This document shows positions 23,990 through 36,000 of a DNA stretch of 64,000 bases, piece after piece. The notes under the pieces are model-generated. The model saw only the letters and a list, made by a program, of their open reading frames with translations, was not told where the DNA came from and did no database searches. The position numbers were made by a program, and so were the translations under genes. Within the stretch, counting starts at the first letter, position 1; the number at the start of each line of letters is the position of its first letter. Source of the stretch: Trichoplax adhaerens (taxonomy: Eukaryota > Placozoa > Uniplacotomia > Trichoplacea > Trichoplacidae); the NCBI RefSeq assembly GCF_000150275.1, contig NW_002060943.1, positions 1,894,013 through 1,958,012 of the forward strand, read 5' to 3'.

Positions 23990-24045
23990 TGGACGTACTG
24001 TACACTGTACACTGTACACTACTGTACTGTACAGTGTACAGTCGT
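23990..24045. repeat. Self-complementary GTACACT/GTACAGT cluster
   Basis: About 50 bases made almost wholly of GTACTGTACACTGTACACT-type words and their complements, able to fold on itself. It is the densest of many such sites between 19.4 and 26.1 kb. Confidence 0.6.
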
Positions 24046-25439
24046 TGGCATTGTTGACTAGTCTCCTCCCTTGACTGTAGCCGGCCATCAGTCACTCGCT
24101 CAGTCAGTACGTGATGATCAATATCATTCTTATGAAATCAATCACCATTGATTGCGACCTTCCAACAATGATTCACGTGATCCTACAGTGCACTACGATA
24201 CGTACTGTACAAACAGAGTCTCTAGCAAAGAAAGCGATTTTGACCAAGTTAAAAGCCTTCAAAGCCAGGACCGATTTTGCCCTTTAATCCAACACATTGT
24301 ACTACACTGTACAAGACTGGTATGACGGTGCGACTTGTAAAATGGTTTGTGTTACAAACTAGAAAAAAATAGAATTATTCAATACTGCCACGAAAAGGAA
24401 TCAAAATATCAAGAGCCAATGGCTCAAGGTTGTACTAATTTGTCTGCATGGAATTGGAGCCAAATTGAAAGTACATTTATTCAAAATTGAATGGCATGCA
24501 TTGAGGGCAACGCTGAACATCTTTCAACCATTTTACAGTAGAGGGCTTGCCACGCCCCTGTAATGATTGTACTGTACACTGTAAAATACTGCACGTCCGT
24601 AAATGGAAGCTGACTCATTCTTGAGTCATCACCCCTTGTTTTGTATTAGGATGACTCTACTCGGCGATTATGATACCGGTCGTGACTCATCAATTCTCTT
24701 GAAATCCACATTTAAATCCACTTTCAACTTGCCCACTCAGCATGGCTCGAAAGAATATTAATAGCGTATATTACTCAAGTCAAGGTGAAATGGATCGTAC
24801 AAAGTTGCTCTTTAAATTACTGCTGTCAATTGATTTCAACTTTGTTAACTTCAAGTTAAAATCCTTTCCGCTCAACCCTCTGTTTGTCACACTGAGTGTA
24901 CAGTGTACAGAGTTATAGTCTGTACGTCCATGCGTCTGCTCGACGACAGACGGAGAGAGAGAGCGGAAAACATGAAATGAGTTCCGTAACATCGTACAGT
25001 AGATATTTTTATTTTAATTTGTTGATCAATTCCTATCCTTAAAATTGGTGATGGCTAGCAATTGACAGACAATGTCCACCATAGGCTATCATGGTGGATT
25101 TCATAATGCCAGTAATTCTAGTCCATACTGCCAGGGATACTGTCATTTACAACATCCAGCTGTACCCATACGATAGCTTTCAAAACGGGATAAATGTGCA
25201 ACTTGATAATTCTGTATTTTAGCACAACTCTACTTTAACTCATTGGCGACATCAAAGATAAACTGTACACTACACTGACTACAGACTTTATAAAGACATT
25301 CATTTTCGATAAAGTTTATTCCGTCAATAAATAAGACTGAACTCAAAGGGTATATATTTTTAGAGTATAACTCTTTTACCGATACAAGATGCCGCTTTAG
25401 GGTCATATGCGTACTGCATTAACAATTTCATAAACAAGT

Positions 25440-26110
25440 CGAGTCATGTTGTAGACTAAAGGCTTGTGCCAATGACCATCAGCAAGGCCTAGCCGTCATA
25501 TTTATATCGTCTCTATCATTAAATCATACGTGATCAAAAAGAAATGCAATATGACCCTCTACAGTAGCACTTTTATACTGTACTTTCAGTACTCGTAAAT
25601 GTGCAAACTGTAAATTAAAGGCAATTGCCAGTGTGCGATCAAAAAGCAATGCAAAAATGACCCTCTATAGTAGCACTTTTAAAAGTAATGTATTTCCAAT
25701 ACTCGTCAATATGCAGACTGTAGGTAGATTCAAGTCTTGTGCCAATATGCAATCAAAAGCAACGCAAAATGACACTCTGTAGTAGTGCTTTTAAAAGTAA
25801 TGTGTTTCCAATACTCGTCAATATGAAGACTGTAGGTAGATTCAAGCCTTGTGCCGATACGCGACCAAAAGCAATGCAAATTGACCCTCTACAGTAGCAC
25901 TCTCGCAAGGTACTTGCAGTCCTCGCAATGTGCAAATGGAGATTAAAGATAAAGGCTTGTACCAATATGGATGCATTCGATTTCGATATACCGTACGAGT
26001 ATACAGTAAAGGCGATTAAAACGTAATACAAAATCATCCTGTACAGACTTTACGCTTAGTAACACTCTTGTACAGTACTTTCAGTACTTGTAAATGTGCA
26101 AACACTGTAG
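25440..26110. repeat. Tandem repeat, about 110-bp unit
   Basis: The marker GACCCTCTACAGTAGCACTT recurs at 25553, 25659, 25771 and 25883 (spacing 106, 112, 112), with a looser copy near 26035. Each unit also carries AATACTCGTCAATATGCA and GGCTTGTGCCAATATGC. The middle two copies are the most alike. The array ends about 550 bp before the first Sel1-repeat gene. Confidence 0.8.
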
Positions 26111-26531
26111 GGATAGTTATTTTTTGATAGCATTCCAGTGGAGAAATGAAAGCCCTAGCGATAGACTACAGTTACTTACAGCATAGAGCATAGCTGTGAA
26201 TGTGCAACGCACTTGGTAGTCTAGCTATTGACTTATAACACTTGCTGACTGGCATCCTACTTTCGATTTACTGTAGCTGTATCAACGGTGCACTGTTTTG
26301 ATATCGCAGCTCGGTTCGATTCTTTCATCCTATTTTAGACTTATTATGAAAATCAATCTAATCCATTTCTTAATTATATTTATTATTGACCAGGCTGTAA
26401 ACAACAATTTTTCCCCATCAAGCCAATTGACGGGCCCAAATACTGCAATGCGCTCAAACGATGCACTAGAATATTAATCTTTTTCGATCAGAAAAATCGG
26501 CCATCAAAATACTTCCGATAACCTTGAGAAT

Positions 26532-26541
26532 TCATAAATAG
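26532..26541 (+). promoter_or_regulatory. Possible TATA-like element of the first Sel1-repeat gene
   Basis: CATAAATAGA lies about 120 bases before the ATG at 26659. A similar and better element, TATAAATA, lies at a similar distance before the gene at 61041, which gives mild support. Confidence 0.25.
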
Positions 26542-26658
26542 AATCCATATGCGCATAGGAGGCTTCGTTGCATCATCGATCCTACAGTATCGCAAGGACT
26601 ACTTTCATTTCAAGCTAATATCCCCAGTCATATTGAGAAAGTCAAGATACGTAGAAAC

Positions 26659-28473
26659 ATGGACACTATTTCGTTGAATGAAGAAGATTGTCCAAGTAGT
26701 AGTAGTATTAGCCACGGATACAGCCTAGAATCCATTGAACTGAGAGACAATCTTGAATATGATGCTGATGATCACGAGTGCCTCCTGAAATTTACCTCCC
26801 GATTTATCAATCGCCATATCCAATATGAGCTTAATGCTAAAGCTTTTCAATATTACTTGGATAAAGTAGACGATTCGCCTGGGCCTACAACGTATTATTA
26901 TCTAGCACGTTGCTATCTCTTTGGTTACGGTATAGAGAGAAATCTTGAAGACGCTTATGAATTTATGGTATCAGCAGCTCAACTGCGCCATCCGGATGCA
27001 TTACGCGATTTAAGCTTATTATTTAGCTGCCCATCGACTCTCCATCATACTCAAACTTTCAGAACCTATACAGTCAGCGATTACAATTATAAACGACTCA
27101 AAATTACATCATTATTAATGTCGGCATCGCTAGGCAGTTATAATCAATCACTTCAAGATCTTTCCAATTTATCGCAATTCATTTTTTGGCAAGATATGAT
27201 TTGCCATTTAGATTGTATTTATACCAATTTAATCGATCGTTATTTCGATGGAGATGAACGCCACTTAGTTGATCTTCAACAAATTGCCATGCGTAACTCT
27301 AAATTGTTACAAACTCACTCAAACTCCGATGATATGATTGATCGTATCTACAGGGACACTGTATTAACAACAGAAAATGAGCTCTTTCAAGACGCTAAAA
27401 ATTTCTCTGAAGAAATTATCGCTGACATCTGCAATCAATTAGGCATCTTGCGCTATATTAAAAGCCTTCAACCGACGGAAATTCATCACAAGGGAGAATT
27501 ATTAGCAGATGCATTAAAGTATTTTCAATGTGCAGCTAAATTAAATTGTGCTGCGGCTTACTTTAACATTGCAATTTATTATGATGAATTTATTCACTAT
27601 CGTCACAATATGACTGTAACAAAACTGCAAGTAATGATGGAAGCTTCCGCTCGTGGCCATGCACTTGCACAATATGAACTTGGCTACCATTATCTTAATT
27701 CTATGTCCGAACAAGAGCAGGTTCAAGGTTGGCTATACTTGATGCTATCATCAAAATTGGGCTATTCTGACAATTTATACCTAGTTGGCATGAGCTATTT
27801 GAGAGACGATTGCCGTATATTTGATAAGAAAAATGTATACCTGGCAAAAACTATGTTTAAATTGGCTATTTTTAGTCTTGAAATTCCTAGTGCAAAGTAT
27901 TCTAAAAGGGAATGTTTTCAACTTGGATTTGCATATCATCACAGCTTATACTTAGACGACGTACATGATAGTCTATTATACTTTGATCGATATAGACTTG
28001 CTGCTCATTTTTACGCTTATGCTATTAAAAATCACCTCAATTTTTACTTGCCGTGTTGCTATTTAGCCAAGTTAATAGAAAAGCGCCGCATCTATCCGTA
28101 TGCTATTGAATATATTATAGAATTATATAATCTGGCCATCTGTGACGATGATATCGCTGTCAAAGGATATGCATGTTATCGTTTAGGTAAAACTTATTCC
28201 AATCAATCCAGTGGTACCTATTATAATCCGTCAAAGGCTAACGAGCACTTTGCCAATGCACTCTGTCATTTTAAAAAGGTTAAAGATTCAATTAGCGGCC
28301 AATACCATTATGCTAATATGCTTCTGCAAGGGCTCGGCGTTGTGAGAGACAGAAGCAAAGCTATCGAAATTTTAAGTACTATTTGTAACCGTATGCGACA
28401 TTTTGGCGATCCCTATAAATCCTATCTACAATCTAAAGCAGAGCGCAGATTAAGTCAATTAATTAAACACTAA
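26659..28473 (+). CDS. Sel1/TPR-like repeat protein, single module (604 aa)
   Basis: An intronless gene with ATG at 26659. A Ser- and acid-rich N-terminus (1-45) is followed by degenerate Sel1-type helical repeats. The clearest are at about 75-115 (YYYLARCYLFGYGIERN) and the penultimate one near 550 (LLQGLGVVRDRSKAIEIL). The cluster-specific block is at 448-515: AAHFYA, LAKLIEK (469-475), YRLGKTYSN. A Lys/Arg-rich helical cap ends the protein. No signal peptide or membrane segment is seen, so it is probably cytosolic. Sel1 repeats form alpha-helical solenoids that bind proteins, as in SEL1L/Hrd3 or bacterial Hcp and LpnE proteins. No partner can be named here. It is the most diverged single-module member of the cluster and converges on the gene at 29715-33053. 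AATAAA overlaps the stop and recurs at 28566. Confidence 0.9.
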   Translation: MDTISLNEEDCPSSSSISHGYSLESIELRDNLEYDADDHECLLKFTSRFINRHIQYELNAKAFQYYLDKVDDSPGPTTYYYLARCYLFGYGIERNLEDAYEFMVSAAQLRHPDALRDLSLLFSCPSTLHHTQTFRTYTVSDYNYKRLKITSLLMSASLGSYNQSLQDLSNLSQFIFWQDMICHLDCIYTNLIDRYFDGDERHLVDLQQIAMRNSKLLQTHSNSDDMIDRIYRDTVLTTENELFQDAKNFSEEIIADICNQLGILRYIKSLQPTEIHHKGELLADALKYFQCAAKLNCAAAYFNIAIYYDEFIHYRHNMTVTKLQVMMEASARGHALAQYELGYHYLNSMSEQEQVQGWLYLMLSSKLGYSDNLYLVGMSYLRDDCRIFDKKNVYLAKTMFKLAIFSLEIPSAKYSKRECFQLGFAYHHSLYLDDVHDSLLYFDRYRLAAHFYAYAIKNHLNFYLPCCYLAKLIEKRRIYPYAIEYIIELYNLAICDDDIAVKGYACYRLGKTYSNQSSGTYYNPSKANEHFANALCHFKKVKDSISGQYHYANMLLQGLGVVRDRSKAIEILSTICNRMRHFGDPYKSYLQSKAERRLSQLIKH

Positions 28474-29714
28474 TAAACAATTATCTTCTTGAATTTATTT
28501 CTTTCTGTAAAGTCCTACAAATGAATTGGCTCTTCATGAACAGAACTATTGCTCTGATCATAAATAATAAATCAGCAGTAGGGTAATTAAAAATCGAGCC
28601 AATAGAATAAATAATGGTTATATTGTACATAGGACGATATCAGCCTTATCACAACTTATCCAGAGGATATACTTGATCATTTGTTACTCTTACAAAGTGT
28701 ATAGCAAGAATTTCATTAATCATGCTTACATAAATTTAATTTTTCTATCTTCTTTGCATTTAAATTTAAATATGATAATTTAGACAATATAGCAGAATTT
28801 TCATCTATACTGTAGCGCGGTTTTGTTGCATAAAAATACAATATACTACCAAGATATATAATCATTGCCGCATTTCTAGCATTCTTAATCCTTTACAAGC
28901 GAAGTAGCATTACTGAAATATGGCAATCTGAATTAATAATTATGAGCATCGGCGTCTTAAGAAGCATATTATATATTTATTCTTTTTCATACAATGACTA
29001 ATGTTGCGTGACTACCGCAAGCATGTTTTTGGCCGCCCACTTTTAATGTTACATTTAAATAGAATAATAATAAGAAGAAGAGTTTGTTCAGTTTTCATAA
29101 TTGATAATGTCAGTTATCTGACAGCGTATATTTTGTGTAATTAGCATACAGTATAGCAGAAAGAACAGAGCAGTAATTAGTGACCATATAAGACCATTGT
29201 CTTGAAAGCAATTGTGGATTTGCTATCTTTACTTACAACATAATATAGTACAATTCAATTTCTCTGAGAGAAAAGTGATCGATTTTAAAATTTGTCTTTG
29301 TCCTTATTATACCACGCTAATAATGACAATAAATTAATTTTCTGGTTATTGCAAGCGATTTTGTAGTTGTGTTATTAGTTTAAGTTAGAATAGAATACCC
29401 CAAATCTGAAATCGGATTAGACAACAAATTGACAGTACTTAAAAATAGGCCGATAGCTTTAGTAGTTGTACACAGATACGCTCAAGAAGTATCCAGTAGA
29501 TAGCAAAAATTTTCATATTGTAAGACATGCATTGCTGGTCTATAATCATCCATTATTGCCAACTTTAAAATTTATTATTTCATGATGATGGTAGTAAGAA
29601 ATCATTTTTCACTTAAATCAAGCTTAATTCATTTTGATACTTGCTATAATTGACTGAAATTTAATAAAGGAATCAACTATTACAAAATCTAAATAAGTTA
29701 TACAATATAATGAA
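28474..29714. other. Spacer between convergent Sel1-repeat genes
   Basis: AT-rich, with no gene seen. It must hold the 3' ends of two convergent transcripts; AATAAA is at 28472 and 28566 on the plus strand. Confidence 0.55.
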
Positions 29715-32700
29715 TCATTGGCGCTGCATAGAATCTTTTAGCATATCCAGCTTATTTTGACATTTCTTCAGGTAATGCTTAATAAAATAAACGTTGTTCT
29801 TACATTTACATCGTAATCCACACGAATAAAACTGTTTTGCCTTATTTAAATCTTTCCTTCGACCGCAACCAAATTGACACATTACACCCAAATAATAATT
29901 GGACATACATGAAGTTGATGAATAATGTGAATGATTACGATAAAATAACTGAAATGCGCTGTTATAATGTTCGTTTGCCATATTTTGGCTATTGATATTT
30001 GAGTACTGTTCGCATCGACTATAAATTTTTCCTAATAAATAATGTGCGTAGGCTGAATAACAGTTATCCTGAATGTAGATAGCTGATTGACATAGCTTTA
30101 TCGCATCATCTAATTTATTTTTTGCTTTAATGTGATCATGGATGATTAATTTAGCTAAATAGCATCGACTTTTTGCATCCTCCATTTGATAAAAGGCATC
30201 AATAGCATAATAATGAGCAGCTAATTCGTAATGATTACTAGATGACCAATAATATTGATAGATCAAGCCTAATTCAGCAATGGGTAAATCCACTCTGTAA
30301 CATCCTAATAGTTTATCCGATATGGATTGATGCAATAGTTGACGAGCCAGTTCGACATTTTTTGGACCTTGATATTTTAATGTTATTGCTAAATCAGCCA
30401 TTGCATCAGGGAAACCAAAATTGGCTGCATTGGTGACACAGCTTGCTTTCTTTTCATCGTCCTTAGTATTTTCGTCACTACGATCGCATTTACTATTATT
30501 GGTGTTGCAGTGGATAAAGAACATTCGATTAGCTCCAGGGTGATTTAATTCAGCAGCTTTGTGATATAAATTGATATATTTCATTTTATTGTCAGCCAAT
30601 TTTAGTTTAAGTTTAGTAAATGCATATAAAAATGTTCCTGCTGGATTTCCCAATTTCATTGATTCTTCAAGATGTTTCAATATTTCCTTGACAGCTTTCT
30701 GATCAGGCATTTTATAATTTAATTCTTTAACCATTAGTAAAATACCCATTTCTGCATGATATTTACTAGATGTCGTATTACTTAACCTTTTATTGATAAA
30801 GCCTAATATTTTTTTATTAAAGCATTTAGTTAAATCTTTGATCCTTTCATCGATGATATCGCGCCAGCATGAATAAGCTTTCAAACGATCTTGCATAATA
30901 TCAATAGCACGAATTGATCCATTTAACGCTGCTGTTACCAAATTTTGTAATTGTACTGTTGCCAATTCTCTAGCAGTAGTAAATACTTGATAATAGAGTT
31001 GTGGACAGTCGCCGTCTTCTTCACAACCATATAAAAATGATAAATTAATACTTGCCATAGGACAATATAATTCAGCAGCTTGACTATAATATTCGGCTGA
31101 TAATTTGAAATCTTTAACAGCGCCACCAAGACCATATTGATGCAACAAACCTAACTTATAATATGTAGCAGCATTGGGTTTATCTTGCAATTGGCTTTTA
31201 GCACATTGGAAATCGAATCGAAAATGTTCAACTGTTAACTGTTTACTGTAATATCTTTGGCTTATTTGATAAGCTTCCATCATTAATTGAATAGGTGAGT
31301 ATCCCCATAATGTTTTAATTTCTTTATTTAACCAGTTCAGTTGATCATATAATTTAGCATTATCAGCATCTGCTGCAACTAGAATTTTACCTCGTAGCCA
31401 AGCTTTTATAGAGTAAAATCGATTTAAATAATTGTCAGTAAAATGAGCTCGAGTAATATAGAAATTGCGCTGAGGTGCTAACACAGGAATATGGCTACTT
31501 GTATTAGTGCATGATCCATCTTCCATCAATTTAGAGACAACATAGCGATCCATAGCCGCTGGTTTAACTAATAAAGCTTCTTCATTAAAGCAACTGAATG
31601 CAATATCCATATGCAAATGAACAGATACAGGCTGATAAAATGATAAATGTTGATATTGTTGCTGGCCAATAATTCTACCAAGCCTGTAATGACAATATGG
31701 AGCAACTTGTGTTGCATGTGAGTAAGCGCCATACTGATATAATTGGACAGCATCATTAATATTGCACTGAGATAATTTACCTTTTTCGATTAATTTAGCT
31801 AAACGACATAAAGCCAAGCTAATATCATGATGTGGATAAATCGAGGAAGCGTAAAAATGTGCCGCTGTAGTAATATTGGCTTGAACCCCAATACCAAATT
31901 CATACATTAGGCCAAGGTAAAAATATTCTGTTCGATCAACTGGACCAGCCATACTTGGAGGATTGACAATAGCTTGAAAAAAGTAATCTTTACCTTGATC
32001 AATATCAATATAAAATGGTTGGCCAGCATTAAAGTGCATAGAACCAAGTTGATTATAGACATCTGAATAGGGTAATGCTTTTATATAATTTTCTACGTAA
32101 TATCGATGTTTTAAGATATTCCGTACTTCATTTCGACTTTCTCTCATACTTGCTTTCAATTTTATAGCAGCTAATGGACAGCCACGCAAAACAGCTCGAT
32201 GGTAATGTTTAATTTGATCTAATTCTTGTAAACTAACTTCATTGCCATGACATAATGGAGTATCCAGCTCAGTATAAAATGCATAATTCATATCACCACG
32301 TGGATCCCCTAGTTGGCTTGCTTTCTTGAAATAATCGAATGATTTGGCAGGTACGCGAATGTCTTCATCACTAGCTTGATCACGAAGTTGATCTAATGTA
32401 TTGCACTTATGGATCAAGTATTCAAGGAAGCCCAAACAGTTATACGAATCAATCAATATAATTGTATTCTGCTTTAATTGCTTAATAGTTTCGTAATTTT
32501 GCTCTCTAAATTGATTGATTTCTTGGCGCCAATCTTGACTTGATCGATACAACGATCTTAATGCTTGAATAGCATCAGAATGGAGCCCAAAAGCTGCCGC
32601 TTTAATTAAATTATTAGCGTGTTTCTTAGCTAATTGTTGTTGATCGAGATGCTGATCATCAGATTGAATTATTTTGTCCCTATCTAATTGAAATAAGCCG

Positions 32701-33053
32701 TAATAAGCTAAAAGATGATTTCGTTGGGCAGCCTGATTATAATGGTATTCACTTTGTTTTTTATCGATTCCAATGGAAGAATAACCATGATGAAAGTAGT
32801 AACCGAGTAAATAATGGCTATGGGAATCATCGCCATGCTGTAATTTAACATGACAATCTCTCATAGCCTGGTCGTATATTTCAGTTGTTAGATGTTTTTG
32901 AATGCATTTAGTTGCAATTTTGTTGATTTTATCTCCAAATTGTTGAAAAGTAAAATCCCATTGCGTTGATACTTGCCGTTGAATTAGCAAAGCAGGATCA
33001 GGTGCAACCTCGTCATCATCAAAAGATGATGATGATGATGAATAATTCATCAT
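29715..33053 (-). CDS. Sel1/TPR-like repeat protein, double module (1112 aa)
   Basis: An intronless gene. The first in-frame ATG codons are at 33053 and 33050; the triplet before them is TTG. The N-terminus has a poly-Ser run followed by DDDE, encoded by a TCA/GAT microsatellite. Module 1 spans about residues 1-555 and module 2 about 569-1112. Each module opens with a Tyr/Ala-rich helix and a Sel1 repeat (LLGYYFHHGYSSIGIDK; KLGLLHQYGLGGAVKDF). Each carries the cluster block: DNA 31662-31865 (AAHFYA, CRLAKLIEK, HYRLGRI) and 30018-30221 (AAHYYA, CYLAKLI without EK, HYLLGKIYS). Module 2 also has YGCEEDGDCP and AEMGILLMVKEL, shared with the second modules at 36248-39574 and 47219-50752. It is likely a cytosolic helical scaffold, function unknown. 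The genes on either side are of the same family. Confidence 0.92.
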   Translation of the reverse strand: MMNYSSSSSSFDDDEVAPDPALLIQRQVSTQWDFTFQQFGDKINKIATKCIQKHLTTEIYDQAMRDCHVKLQHGDDSHSHYLLGYYFHHGYSSIGIDKKQSEYHYNQAAQRNHLLAYYGLFQLDRDKIIQSDDQHLDQQQLAKKHANNLIKAAAFGLHSDAIQALRSLYRSSQDWRQEINQFREQNYETIKQLKQNTIILIDSYNCLGFLEYLIHKCNTLDQLRDQASDEDIRVPAKSFDYFKKASQLGDPRGDMNYAFYTELDTPLCHGNEVSLQELDQIKHYHRAVLRGCPLAAIKLKASMRESRNEVRNILKHRYYVENYIKALPYSDVYNQLGSMHFNAGQPFYIDIDQGKDYFFQAIVNPPSMAGPVDRTEYFYLGLMYEFGIGVQANITTAAHFYASSIYPHHDISLALCRLAKLIEKGKLSQCNINDAVQLYQYGAYSHATQVAPYCHYRLGRIIGQQQYQHLSFYQPVSVHLHMDIAFSCFNEEALLVKPAAMDRYVVSKLMEDGSCTNTSSHIPVLAPQRNFYITRAHFTDNYLNRFYSIKAWLRGKILVAADADNAKLYDQLNWLNKEIKTLWGYSPIQLMMEAYQISQRYYSKQLTVEHFRFDFQCAKSQLQDKPNAATYYKLGLLHQYGLGGAVKDFKLSAEYYSQAAELYCPMASINLSFLYGCEEDGDCPQLYYQVFTTARELATVQLQNLVTAALNGSIRAIDIMQDRLKAYSCWRDIIDERIKDLTKCFNKKILGFINKRLSNTTSSKYHAEMGILLMVKELNYKMPDQKAVKEILKHLEESMKLGNPAGTFLYAFTKLKLKLADNKMKYINLYHKAAELNHPGANRMFFIHCNTNNSKCDRSDENTKDDEKKASCVTNAANFGFPDAMADLAITLKYQGPKNVELARQLLHQSISDKLLGCYRVDLPIAELGLIYQYYWSSSNHYELAAHYYAIDAFYQMEDAKSRCYLAKLIIHDHIKAKNKLDDAIKLCQSAIYIQDNCYSAYAHYLLGKIYSRCEQYSNINSQNMANEHYNSAFQLFYRNHSHYSSTSCMSNYYLGVMCQFGCGRRKDLNKAKQFYSCGLRCKCKNNVYFIKHYLKKCQNKLDMLKDSMQRQ

Positions 33054-36000
33054 CAACTATCTGGCTTAAACGAAACTAATGCAACATGGGTGAAGATGAT
33101 AATCAATTCTTTAGTATCAATTACAAAGTATTTTTAATCATCAATTTCATTTTGAATCCTCTTTTAACTTTGACGGTTATAACTATTTCGTCAATCTATT
33201 ATTGCCAGCCATATTTCAATTTGGAAGAGGACAAATAGAATAATGAATAGAAAAATATCTTCCGTCTTTAGAAATCTAACAAATCAAACGAATATTGACG
33301 GCATTGAGAAATATTTAGTACTAGCACTAATGATCTTTTTTTACTATACTTCAATCGTTAAGTTAATTTCTATTCACACTATTAGAAAAGAAATTACGTA
33401 TTGTGCCTATAGGCTTATTGCTTATCAAAGTAATAAATTAAATTAACATTTTCTGTTGGATTTCCCTAATCAAATTTATTACTCACTTTGATCTTAATTT
33501 TAACTTTTTTTCATCTGCTCTTGGTCCAGTTCTACCTCTGTCTTTTTCTCTTTTTTCTTTCGGTCTAACTATATGGATAGAGAAGTATCTAACTCAAAAA
33601 CAATTCGAAATGTACATCAATGGGTCATAAACAAAACCGTCTACTATACTATCTTGATGGAGTAGAAACGTTACTTTGGTAGGCATTGATCTTGTTTTGT
33701 TTTATCTAGACCAATAAAATTAAATTCCTTATTGATTCACTGATTTTAGTCTTGAATAAGGAAGATAATTTATGCATTGTTAAACAATAATTTAATTCAG
33801 AATAAAAGAGCCTTTTTAAAATAAGAAGAAAAAAAAATAATAGCTAAAATATTGGACCTCCCAAGCTAGACATTATAGCCGGTTATTTTACACAGCCATC
33901 TTCTATTTAGATAGTGTAATAGGATATAGCTATGCCAAGGATAGTTAGAATGCGCTTAATGAGTTCTATTTTTCGTCACTAAATAAGCGTTTACATATCA
34001 ATTGCTACCGCTATTTTGTCCCATTAATTTCTTTCTTGATAGTTTATAAACACGACTAGCATTAATATTTGTGAAAAGTTCAACTAGCCTAGAAATAATG
34101 ACGGCATGATTTCGATGTCAAATTCTTAATGAAACTGAATAGAATATCGGATTATGTGTAGTTTATTAAGCCTAATTAAAATATTTTAAAATGTTTAGAA
34201 ACGATTGTATTCGTCTATCCAATATACTCGAGAGTCACTTTTAACTTGAAATAAAAGCAAAAATAGATCATATCGTAAACGAAATGAGTAAAAGCTAATT
34301 CATAGTTAATGAGTGGCATAAAAATCCTATTACATAAATTTAACTGAGGCTTTACTAAATGAAAATTGAAAATTGGATTACTATTAGTGATTATCATTTA
34401 ATACTGACATACAAATACTAATAAACTGAGCAACTTCTTACTTTAAAAGCATGATATTGAAATAGCATTACAACTTAATAGATGTCGAATAAGTTAAGAA
34501 AATATAGTGATAAAATGAAGCCATCTAAATTATCCTGGCTGACATAAATATATGCACTACTCTGAAGAAATTGATCAAGAATGATATTGAGAAATGTGTA
34601 TTCCCTAGTCTGTATAAGAATGTTGTACGTGATTTTCATGAAAGGTCTGCTTGCCCTACGAGTTATTTAGACGGGAATTATCACGAGAAAAATCCTCAAT
34701 TCATACCAAAGCTTAATTAGAACAGCATATAGCCTATGAAGCTATAAAACTATTAAATGTAGTTGAAATTTTAACTCCTGAGACTTTTATAATTTTACAA
34801 TAAATAAATAGTCAATAGAAACATTATGACATCCATATTATTAGATTAATATAAATTTTGAACTTGAAAGGACATAAGATATTCTTCGCCTTGAGAAACT
34901 TTCTAACCCTTAAAGGGTATCATCATATAGATCTAATAAGTAGTAGTTCATAGCTAAGTACAATTTATTGCAAACATCGCTTTTATATTTCTAGCATGAC
35001 TTAATTTATAAACCAATGAAAAGGAATAGATAATACTTGAATCTAATGCTAATTTATAGTTAGGTACAATCTGCTACAGTTAAATTTTATAAGTTGTCAG
35101 TATAATTTAATCTAAATGCAGTTAAAAGAAGATGATATCCTTTCTCACTTTGATCATGTTGGTAAATTACCGTAGCAAATGAGAATGATGAAGCTATGTC
35201 TTATATCTCACATTACTATTTTTGAGTAAATTGCTGGAAACCGTAGTAAAAGTCAAATTCTCATTTGGATTAGACCATGATCTCGTTATATTCACTAATG
35301 ATTCATCGATTGCAAGATCACAATTGATCATTCCTACTACTAAATACTGTATAGTCTCACAATTATCTCATTGACTGGATGAAATCGTATATATTGCAAT
35401 GATCATGTAATTTTTTAACTATTTTATTCGATAGTATACGCCTACTATATGTAGCCATAGATCACCCACTAAACGTATAAAAGATTTGGCTATGCTAGTA
35501 AAGATCAGTATAGCTTGGACTAATAAGTGAGATGATTGTTGTACTTAAAGACTGGTATATAAGCCGGATAGTTCTAAAATTAATATATATGGCAAGCTAA
35601 GCAACAACCGACATACCTTATCATCTCGAAACTATGGTGCATTACTAATAAATATATGAAAGATTCGGTGATATTAGTACCGGTATTTATCGATAATGCT
35701 AAGATTTTTGCCTCTTCAGCATTAAATATTTATATAGTACTTGTAATACTATCAAACTAATTTCTACCGCCTATAAATCGAGTGAAAGATTACAGTATCT
35801 ATTGACGAGATGATTAGACCTTCATTCATAGATACCGGTCAATATACTAGGAGAAAAGAAAGTATAAGCCAACTGAACAACAAGAATTTAGTGTTGCTTA
35901 ATGAAAAGATTCCTTTCGAATATCAATATTTTATTTTATAGCATAGAAAGTTTAAATACAGACATAAAATCGAGATTTGTTTACTGTTAACCAATCTAGA

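Larger units (their letters stand above)
22794..26658. other. Intergenic region with structured and repetitive blocks
   Basis: No protein gene is supported. The region contains a GC-richer structured block (23690-23845), a run of self-complementary TGTACAGT words at 23990-24045, and a 110-bp tandem array at 25440-26110. Open frames at 23421-23618, 24780-24992 and 25753-26037 show no domain. Confidence 0.45.

Noticed and set aside
25753-26037. 94-codon minus-strand frame
   Set aside because: Lies wholly inside the 110-bp tandem array; no domain.
26311-26330. GGTTCGATTC, a T-loop-like string
   Set aside because: No matching acceptor, D or anticodon arm around it.
33243-33446. 67-codon frame with ATG just upstream of a Sel1 gene
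   Set aside because: No recognisable domain and no supporting signal; kept only as a weak possibility.
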